Assembly (NCBI RefSeq): GCF_000156195.1
Contig: NZ_GG688325.1
Location: 219,663-256,538, forward strand
DNA from: Bacteroides finegoldii DSM 17565
GTDB lineage: Bacteria; Bacteroidota; Bacteroidia; Bacteroidales; Bacteroidaceae
Reading direction: 5' to 3'
DNA: 36,876 nt
The notes below the pieces were generated by a model that was not told the DNA's origin, made no database searches, and worked only from the letters and a program-made list of their open reading frames with translations. The translations under genes and the position numbers were made by a program. This document shows, one piece after another, positions 6,889 to 12,323 of this stretch. Numbering within the stretch: position 1 is the stretch's first letter; each line of letters begins with the position of its first letter.

Positions 6889-7323
6889 ATGGAAGATTCC
6901 GATATTCTAAAGAGATTTGACAATGATAAGCTAATAGATGTTGTGAAAAATTATAAGCGTTACGGCTATGATGATGAAATTCGTGATTATGCTATTAATT
7001 TATTGAAAGAAAGAGGCTGGAGCGTTGAGGATTTGAAAACATTCGGTTATTGGGAAAATTCCGATTACGAAGAAGCATTGATACAATACAAAGCTTATTG
7101 TAGAAATTCACTGATAGCTGTCTGTGTCTTGGTATTAAGTCTTTGTATGCTGGCGCCTATCTATCTTGTATTTGTTTTTATGGCATATCGGAATGTATGT
7201 AAGTTCTATCAGGCATTAGGGAGAAAGGAAGAAGCCGTATTCTCCTTTGACTTGTGTTGGCATGTTTTGTTGTTCTTCTACCTAAAAGAGAAAATGAAAG
7301 AGGAGTTGAAAGGAATAAGATAA
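6889..7323 (+). CDS. Membrane protein with N-terminal helical domain
   Basis: A 144-aa protein. Residues 1-60 are a charged helical domain (DNDKLIDVVKNYKRYGYDDEI, interrupted here only in this description, then LLKERGWSVEDL). Two membrane helices follow (about residues 74-104), then a basic tail. The plan, a soluble domain with an RG-turn followed by membrane helices, recurs in the protein at 10093. No family recognised; putative immunity protein by context. The start is 21 bp after site 13. Confidence 0.62.
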   Translation: MEDSDILKRFDNDKLIDVVKNYKRYGYDDEIRDYAINLLKERGWSVEDLKTFGYWENSDYEEALIQYKAYCRNSLIAVCVLVLSLCMLAPIYLVFVFMAYRNVCKFYQALGRKEEAVFSFDLCWHVLLFFYLKEKMKEELKGIR

Positions 7324-7328
7324 GTTTA

Positions 7329-7376
7329 TAACAAAGTCGAGAAAACAACTTAATGTTATTTCTCACCAAACCATTA
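7329..7376 (+). repeat. Array hairpin site 14 (attC-like)
   Basis: A 48-bp element, TAACAAAG to AAACCATTA. Basal stem GAG/CTC, 5' bulge AA, 3' bulge T, apical stem AACAAC/GTTATT with one mismatch, loop TTAAT. Both strands of the stem have drifted relative to site 8 while pairing is mostly kept. Confidence 0.8.
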
Positions 7377-7381
7377 AAGGC

Positions 7382-7897
7382 ATGAGGAATTTATTGGAAA
7401 AATATTACAACATCAATTTTTACAGCTCTTATAAGTTGCAGTTTTTCATTTTTAGGAGGATGCTAAATCTTTTCTATTGGCTAAGTTTCTCGAAATGGAA
7501 AAACGGCTATATAAATCGGTGCATTTCGACTAATAAGAGACATGAAGCTGCCGGAATGGATAAAGGTATCGATGTCTATATCAGTGATTTGGCACTTAGC
7601 ACCCCATGCATCATCAGTATTTGGGCATTCTGCCTTGTCTGCCTTGCTTGTATCAAGATTTTCAGGATAAGTCTATTAAGTATTTTGAGAAACGACATCA
7701 TTTTTATTTCATGGCTCGTAGTCTTCGGGATATGCGGGTATTATGTCAATGAAATATTCTTATTCAAGAGGGACAAATACAGGAAATATTTCGCCGAGTT
7801 TGACAAAAAGAAAAGGTATCTGCTCTACTACGGCATCTATGTCGTTTCCCTGATTATACGGTTAGCGACATTCTATTTATTGCTCGCCAGCGCATGA
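7382..7897 (+). CDS. Membrane protein in cassette array (LLEKYYN family a)
   Basis: A 171-aa membrane protein with about four hydrophobic segments (near residues 20-36, 75-97, 107-122 and 145-168). It is clearly paralogous to the protein at 9460: EKYYN start, FYW plus KWxNxYINRC, DKGID in the middle, and KYRKYF plus YGIYV near the end. No hairpin site follows; a 56-aa ORF begins 31 bp later, so this cassette contains several genes or has lost its site. Function unknown. Confidence 0.65.
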   Translation: MRNLLEKYYNINFYSSYKLQFFIFRRMLNLFYWLSFSKWKNGYINRCISTNKRHEAAGMDKGIDVYISDLALSTPCIISIWAFCLVCLACIKIFRISLLSILRNDIIFISWLVVFGICGYYVNEIFLFKRDKYRKYFAEFDKKKRYLLYYGIYVVSLIIRLATFYLLLASA

Positions 7898-7928
7898 GGG
7901 AAGACAAATTGAAAAGTAAAAAATAATT

Positions 7929-8099
7929 ATGAGCTATATTACAGCAGAAAGATTGGGAAGAGTTCTTATATGGGCATGGAACAAGTATGTGAAGAAAACT
8001 GCCATTCCTTACAAGGAAATTGACTTTCATTATTCGGATTGGGTCTTTCTTCTGACAGGTATTTTGCATTCTGGAGAACATAATTCATCAAATATATGA
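7929..8099 (+). CDS. Small 56-aa ORF, possible gene fragment
   Basis: An ORF from ATG 7929 to TGA 8097-8099, 56 residues (MSYITAERLGRVL start, ILHSGEHNSSNI end). Its stop overlaps the ATG of the next gene in an ATGA arrangement, which favours translation as a coupled unit. It contains one moderately hydrophobic segment around WVFLLTGIL. No family recognised. It could equally be the truncated 5' part of a longer immunity gene. Confidence 0.4.
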   Translation: MSYITAERLGRVLIWAWNKYVKKTAIPYKEIDFHYSDWVFLLTGILHSGEHNSSNI

Positions 8100-8539
8100 A
8101 TAAGGAAAGGAAAAGAAGCGGTTACCATATTGAGTTTATAAATCCCCGACAAACGAAGAAATATAAATTTTATTTCTTTGACTACTTGTATTACATGGGG
8201 GAAATATATCATGAGAACAGATGGGGCGAGAAGAGTTGGCGTATGTCAGGTCCTGGTGTACTGATCTGGTATTGGTGGTTAATCTTATATCCTTTCCTAT
8301 CCATTGGGTTAAGATATATAGAGAACACCGATATCGAACTTGCAATATTGTGTGTTTGGGGAATGTTCCCGATCCTCTTCTGTTTTCTACGATACCACAA
8401 GACAAGAAAGTATGCCCTGATGAATTATTACGATGGGAAAAAACGCATTGGCGTTATAAAACTCTTGTTTACACCTTTAGTGTTGTTTATATTGGAACAG
8501 TGGCTATTTGAGAGATTGGGATTGACAGGTAATTTATAG
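8096..8539 (+). CDS. Two-helix membrane protein in cassette array
   Basis: A 147-aa protein with a basic, aromatic N-terminus and three hydrophobic stretches (near residues 52-70, 78-96 and 122-139). It overlaps the preceding 56-aa ORF by four bases. No hairpin site follows directly; a decayed coding remnant lies between it and site 15. Function unknown, putative membrane immunity protein by context. Confidence 0.55.
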   Translation: MNKERKRSGYHIEFINPRQTKKYKFYFFDYLYYMGEIYHENRWGEKSWRMSGPGVLIWYWWLILYPFLSIGLRYIENTDIELAILCVWGMFPILFCFLRYHKTRKYALMNYYDGKKRIGVIKLLFTPLVLFILEQWLFERLGLTGNL

Positions 8540-8558
8540 TATAATTTGAAAAAAATAG

Positions 8559-8728
8559 GCTACTTCGTTAGAACATTATGGTGTAGGTGAAGTCGTAAAA
8601 ACAGTTGTTCCAAAAGGGTATTATCCCCACCAAAGAATGGGTGGAAACAGTTCTCTCCCGATATAAACTGGAAAGGTGCAGAGCTTGATACTGCCTATAT
8701 AAAGAAGTTGAATTTGAGAATACCATAA
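8559..8728 (+). pseudogene. Frameshifted remnant of a cassette gene
   Basis: Two adjoining reading frames make one plausible protein. From 8559 one frame reads HYGVGEVVKTVVPKGYYP; near 8635 the frame must shift by one base to continue NGWKQFSPDINWKGAELD and end KKLNLRIP before TAA 8726-8728. Neither frame alone has a start codon. I interpret it as the 3' remnant of an immunity-type gene that lost its 5' end and gained a frameshift. No family recognised. Confidence 0.4.
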
Positions 8729-8753
8729 TTTGATGAGAATAAAAATAAAATGT

Positions 8754-8800
8754 TAACAAGGTCGAGATAACAGCTAACGCTGTTGCTCATCAAACCATTG
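8754..8800 (+). repeat. Array hairpin site 15 (attC-like)
   Basis: A 47-bp element, TAACAAGG to AAACCATTG, ending in G instead of A. Basal stem GAG/CTC, bulges AT and G, apical stem AACAGC/GCTGTT, loop TAAC. Same class as site 8. Confidence 0.8.
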
Positions 8801-8808
8801 ATTGAAAT

Positions 8809-9399
8809 ATGACGAAATATAAATTATTGTATATAGTTCTTGGTATCCATATCTTATGTGGAATACTTGGTTTTATAGTAATATGTACAGTTCCAGAAAC
8901 AGATCATATACGATGGAATATCGGATACATTATCGGATATATTTTCGTGTTATCTTTGATTTTTTCCTTTTTCATACACATCCCTAATAAATTACCCAAA
9001 GGGATCAAATATGGCATACGAATATATAAAAGTATCTATTTGCTCAGTCTTATTATAGGTCTATTAGTTCCTAAAGGACTATTTGTGTTGTTGATATTAT
9101 TCATTGACTATTCAAGCAATTCCAAGAAGATAGCTGAAGACAATCAATATATAATTCGTTATTATGTAACGTCATCCCTATTTGATGATTTTAATGAAAA
9201 GAGAATATATAAGAAACAAGGAATAATAGAGAAATATATTGGTAGTTTTGATGGTGGTGATGTTACTCCACATAAGAGGTATGAGATACATTCTTTTCAT
9301 GTAGATGAGAGTCGAAACATATTTATTGGACACTGCCATTCATTACTTAATGCTAAAGACACTGTCATGTCTTTTCCAATTGTAAAATTTAATAATTGA
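8809..9399 (+). CDS. Membrane-anchored protein with soluble C-terminal domain
   Basis: A 196-aa protein. Residues 5-105 hold about four hydrophobic helices. Residues 106-196 form a soluble domain rich in charged and aromatic residues (KRYEIHSFHVDESRNIFIGHCHS near the end, given here in part). It starts 8 bp after site 15. The decayed site 16 begins 5 bp after the stop. No family recognised; putative immunity protein by context. Confidence 0.6.
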   Translation: MTKYKLLYIVLGIHILCGILGFIVICTVPETDHIRWNIGYIIGYIFVLSLIFSFFIHIPNKLPKGIKYGIRIYKSIYLLSLIIGLLVPKGLFVLLILFIDYSSNSKKIAEDNQYIIRYYVTSSLFDDFNEKRIYKKQGIIEKYIGSFDGGDVTPHKRYEIHSFHVDESRNIFIGHCHSLLNAKDTVMSFPIVKFNN

Positions 9400-9404
9400 G
9401 TTTA

Positions 9405-9449
9405 TAACAAGATCGAGATGGCAGCTAAACACATTGTTCTTACAGAAAA
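9405..9449 (+). repeat. Array hairpin site 16, degenerate
   Basis: The 5' half TAACAAGATCGAGATGGCAG aligns with site 15 (TAACAAGGTCGAGATAACAG), and the apical complement CATTGTTCTTAC is recognisable but no longer pairs well. The CCATTA end is missing. A decayed copy at the distal end of the array. Confidence 0.55.
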
Positions 9450-9459
9450 AAACGGCGGA

Positions 9460-9981
9460 ATGAAAGATTTGATGGAGAAATACTATAATATGATTTATTA
9501 TTGTGCATATAAAATATTATTCTATTTTTTGTACAGACTTATTAACCCGTTTTATTGGATCGGGCTGAAGAAATGGAATAATAATTATATAAACCGTTGT
9601 ATATTGATTAATAAAAAGTTAGAGTCCGATACGTCTGATAAAGGCATTGATTCATGGATTTCAGTCTTGGCTATTACTTCTGTGTATCGAATCAGCCTTT
9701 GGATAATTGCCGTTATATGTATTATCGGCATTCAGTTTTCAAGAATAAAAACTTTATTAATAACTGCATTTATATCTGATTCCATTTTTTTCCCTTTACT
9801 AATAGTTATAGGATTATTTGTGTATTATATTAATGATTATTTTTTATTTAAGAACAGCAAGTACAGAAAGTATTTCAAGCAATTTGACAAAGAGAAAAAA
9901 TATGTGCAATATTATGGTATCTATGTGATTTCCATAATTATACAGTTTGCAACTTTCTATATATTACTCAAAAGCATATAA
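9460..9981 (+). CDS. Membrane protein in cassette array (LLEKYYN family b)
   Basis: A 173-aa membrane protein starting MKDLMEKYYNMIYY. A longer frame opens at ATG 9418, but that ATG lies in the decayed hairpin site, and the paralogue at 7382 starts at the equivalent of 9460. It shares FYWIGLKKWNNNYINRC, DKGID and YRKYFKQFDKEKKY with that paralogue and has four hydrophobic segments. It is the last AT-rich gene; no hairpin site follows. Function unknown. Confidence 0.65.
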   Translation: MKDLMEKYYNMIYYCAYKILFYFLYRLINPFYWIGLKKWNNNYINRCILINKKLESDTSDKGIDSWISVLAITSVYRISLWIIAVICIIGIQFSRIKTLLITAFISDSIFFPLLIVIGLFVYYINDYFLFKNSKYRKYFKQFDKEKKYVQYYGIYVISIIIQFATFYILLKSI

Positions 9982-10027
9982 TGAAATAACTACTCATCTA
10001 ATAAAGTCAATATATTAATACCCAGTA

Positions 10028-10062
10028 TTTCCCTCAAAGTCAACAAATAAAACTGAGGGAAA
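10028..10062. repeat. Inverted repeat at array/backbone boundary
   Basis: A perfect 9-bp inverted repeat, TTTCCCTCA (10028-10036) and TGAGGGAAA (10054-10062), with a 17-nt spacer. It sits in the short gap where the AT-rich array ends and the GC-richer backbone begins. There is no T tract, so it is a poor intrinsic terminator. It may be a terminator, an operator or an old boundary; undecided. Confidence 0.4.
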
Positions 10063-10092
10063 AGGAAGTGAAACAGATTAAATTAGTGAACA

Positions 10093-10548
10093 ATGAAAAT
10101 CAAGGAATATGATACGGACGAGCTATTGCTAATCGCCAACAATGTAACCGGCGAATATACCGACAAGCAGGTGCGGCAGGCAAAGCTGGAACTGTACAAC
10201 CGAGGCGTGGACGACAAGGTGATCGCCGACATCATGGAAGAGAAGGAGGAAGCCTTCATGCGACGGCTGGATGCCGCCGCACGTGCTGAGAAAGCCCGCA
10301 TGGACAAACAGAACGAGAAGAACAGGAATGTCAGTTACCGGTGGTGGGAAATGCTCGTCATATTTATATTTGCACCGTTCTATCTGTGCAGGCAGCACTA
10401 TCTGCCAAGCGACTTCTTCCCCAAACTGAAACAGCTGAAAGCCGAAAAGTATGATTTGAAATTCAGGCAACGGATCATCTGTCTGCTTGCCGGAGATATG
10501 GTCTGGATTTTCATCTACTGGGTGTATTATTCCTTTGTAAAGAATTAA
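10093..10548 (+). CDS. Membrane protein with N-terminal helical domain
   Basis: A 151-aa protein. Residues 1-80 are charged and helical (TDELLLIAN, then AKLELYNRGVDD, then a coiled-coil-like EEKEEAFMRRLDAAARAEKA). Two hydrophobic segments follow (about 92-105 and 131-148). The plan resembles the array protein at 6889, but base composition here is like the ICE backbone, not the array. It is followed 138 bp later by the AraC-type regulator. Function unknown. Confidence 0.6.
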   Translation: MKIKEYDTDELLLIANNVTGEYTDKQVRQAKLELYNRGVDDKVIADIMEEKEEAFMRRLDAAARAEKARMDKQNEKNRNVSYRWWEMLVIFIFAPFYLCRQHYLPSDFFPKLKQLKAEKYDLKFRQRIICLLAGDMVWIFIYWVYYSFVKN

Positions 10549-10579
10549 AGGATGAGATGAAGTCCCTAATTCCATTTCC

Positions 10580-10614
10580 AGACACGGAAGCATTTCCGGC
10601 GAAAAACGGAAACG
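10580..10614. promoter_or_regulatory. Shared upstream motif, copy 1 (TTTCCG/CGGAAA)
   Basis: An approximately 35-bp stretch starting AGACACGG and containing the inverted repeat TTTCCG (10593-10598) and CGGAAA (10607-10612) around GCGAAAAA. A closely similar stretch lies upstream of the RteC-like gene (11543-11577), and a third inverted repeat lies at 12254-12271. Possible operator for the AraC-type regulator encoded just downstream. Seen by eye, function inferred. Confidence 0.35.
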
Positions 10615-10686
10615 GTAACCGGTCTATGGCGGTTATCTTTGCAGGATTTCATACATTACCGATTTATCCATTAAAAACACATTATC

Positions 10687-11544
10687 ATGGAAACGAAGTT
10701 TATCGAACAGCTGGTGATGACCGTACCGGAATCACTGAGAGAAACAACCCTTGCCCTCCAAACGGAAGTGGAGGAACTGCTAAAGGCGAAAAGTACGAAA
10801 AAATTCCTTGTACTGGAACCCTATTCCCGGAATACGGAACTGTGCCGCCATATCCTGCGGCGTATGGAAAAACTGCCCGAACTGCCTTCCGTGTCATGCA
10901 AAGAGTACCGGCCATTGCTGATGCTGCTCTCCCTCTCCAAAGAGGTGGAGATACAGAACGACCTGCTGCACCATTTCGTCGAGCCTTACCGGAAAGCGTA
11001 CCGCACGCCGGAGATGCTCTATCTGTGCGAGGTGCTGTACCATACCGGCACTCCACAACCCCTGTACAACATGTGTAATGAGGTATGCGACTACTTCTTC
11101 GTGGAACGGCGCAAACAGATCAGCCGGCAGTACACACCGCTTACCGAGCTGGATTTCCAGTTTGCCGAGAAACGGCTGAAGCCGCTGTATGCCGCCGTGT
11201 TCCGGATGAAGGTGAATCGCTACAGCTACCGGACGCACAGTGTGGAGGAACTCGCCGGAATGTTCTGCATGAGCGTTTCGACCTTCCGTGACAAGTTCCG
11301 CAAGATCTACCACCGCCCGGCCAACAGATGGCTCCAGGAACAACGTATCGGACAGATACGGCGGGACTTGAAATATTACTATGACCGTCCGCTAATGGAA
11401 ATAGCCGAGAAGAACGGATTCGCATCGGCCAACCGTTTCTGGGAGTTCTGTACGGAACAGATGAAGCAAAGTCCGAGCGAGCTGCACAAGGATCTGTACG
11501 ATGAACTGTGCAAGGAACGCCGTAAGTTCTATCTGGGCGAATAG
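10687..11544 (+). CDS. AraC-family transcriptional regulator
   Basis: A 285-aa protein whose C-terminal ~95 residues form an AraC-type double helix-turn-helix: SVEELAGMFCMSVSTFRDKF at about 180-200, then IRRDL, then RPLMEIAEKNGFASANRFWE at about 235-256. The N-terminal 180 residues have no recognised ligand domain. It lies directly upstream of the RteC-like gene on the same strand, so it is likely part of the control of ICE excision or transfer. Whether it regulates itself through the TTTCCG/CGGAAA motif upstream is inference. Confidence 0.85.
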   Translation: METKFIEQLVMTVPESLRETTLALQTEVEELLKAKSTKKFLVLEPYSRNTELCRHILRRMEKLPELPSVSCKEYRPLLMLLSLSKEVEIQNDLLHHFVEPYRKAYRTPEMLYLCEVLYHTGTPQPLYNMCNEVCDYFFVERRKQISRQYTPLTELDFQFAEKRLKPLYAAVFRMKVNRYSYRTHSVEELAGMFCMSVSTFRDKFRKIYHRPANRWLQEQRIGQIRRDLKYYYDRPLMEIAEKNGFASANRFWEFCTEQMKQSPSELHKDLYDELCKERRKFYLGE

Positions 11545-11577
11545 ACACCGGCATTTTCGGCGAAAAGCGGAACAGGC
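11543..11577. promoter_or_regulatory. Shared upstream motif, copy 2
   Basis: AGACACCGGCATTTTCGGCG and the following AAAAGCGGAACAGG align with the motif at 10580-10614. The inverted repeat is TTTCG/CGGAA with one wobble. It overlaps the last bases of the AraC gene and lies about 60 bp before the RteC-like start. Confidence 0.35.
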
Positions 11578-11633
11578 ATGTCAGGCAAAGCGCTTACATT
11601 GAAGCCATTTTCATACTTAAACGAAAAAACATT

Positions 11634-12248
11634 ATGAAATTATTCAATGTTACCCCTTATCTCCTGTTGCTGGAACAAGAGAACAGCAACGAGGAAACAC
11701 TGTCGAAAGCCAATGCCGAGTTCGTAAAGGAAGTGTACGAGCTACAACGTGCGGAGAACGACATCACCATTGTCCTTTTCCAGCTGCAATACCTGAGTTG
11801 CAGGCTGGTCATCCTGCGCGAGCATTACCGCACGGCACAGAAGGAACATCTGATCTGCTACTCCTATATCATCGGCACTCTGACCTATCTGGAAGGGATG
11901 CAAGCCCACTGCAAGTTCGCCTATGAGATACATCCGGCGGGTGCGGATGTTTCCACCGTACCGGCCGGAACCCCTCCGGTCATCTGGACATCGGAAGTGA
12001 TAAATCTGATAGAGTTGCTGTACGCCTGCCACGAACTGAAACTGTTCAACGGCGGTGATGTCACGCTGAAGCGTGTGGTGGAACACGTGTGCGGACTGCT
12101 GGGACTGGATGTGAAGAACGCTTCGAGCTACTACGCACGGATACGCAGGCGAAAGGCGGACGAGCGTACCTACTTCATCGACCGCCTGCGTGAAGTGATG
12201 CTCAAACGGATGGAAGAAGATGACGAGAAACATTACCATAGAAGGTAA
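11634..12248 (+). CDS. RteC-domain regulatory protein
   Basis: A 204-aa soluble protein with the RteC pattern at its C-terminus: WTSEVINLIELLYACHELKL, then a gap, then SSYYARIRRRKADERTYFID, then RLREVMLKRMEEDD. In CTnDOT, RteC activates the excision genes in the tetracycline-responsive cascade and so controls excision and transfer. No rteA/rteB two-component genes are visible in the window. This copy follows an AraC-type gene instead, so its trigger may differ. A strong hairpin terminator follows 22 bp after the stop. Confidence 0.82.
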   Translation: MKLFNVTPYLLLLEQENSNEETLSKANAEFVKEVYELQRAENDITIVLFQLQYLSCRLVILREHYRTAQKEHLICYSYIIGTLTYLEGMQAHCKFAYEIHPAGADVSTVPAGTPPVIWTSEVINLIELLYACHELKLFNGGDVTLKRVVEHVCGLLGLDVKNASSYYARIRRRKADERTYFIDRLREVMLKRMEEDDEKHYHRR

Positions 12249-12269
12249 TCCGATTTCCGGAACGAACGG

Positions 12270-12308
12270 AATCCCCTGCAAGCCATAGCCGCTTACAGGG
12301 GATTTTTT
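12270..12308 (+). terminator. Intrinsic terminator after RteC-like gene
   Basis: Perfect 9-bp stem AATCCCCTG (12270-12278) and CAGGGGATT (12296-12304) with a 17-nt loop, running into TTTTTT (12303-12308). Outer bases add partial pairing (CGGA before, TCCG after). It separates convergent transcription from mobC and may work in both directions. Confidence 0.75.
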
Positions 12309-12323
12309 CCGTTCGGCACATCG

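Noticed and set aside
156..9449. Array hairpins as ordinary intrinsic terminators
   Set aside because: No T tract follows the stems, both ends (TAAC and CCATTA) lie outside the stem and are conserved, and some stops lie inside the element.
1..9450. CRISPR array
   Set aside because: Repeats are hairpins with variable stems separated by 200-1400 bp genes, not 30-40 bp spacers.
9418..9459. Extended N-terminus of the membrane protein at 9460
   Set aside because: The upstream ATG lies inside a decayed array site and the paralogue at 7382 lacks this segment.
10557..11078. 173-aa plus-strand ORF over the AraC gene start
   Set aside because: Overlaps the AraC-type coding sequence in another frame, with a low-complexity Pro/Arg/Ala-rich product.
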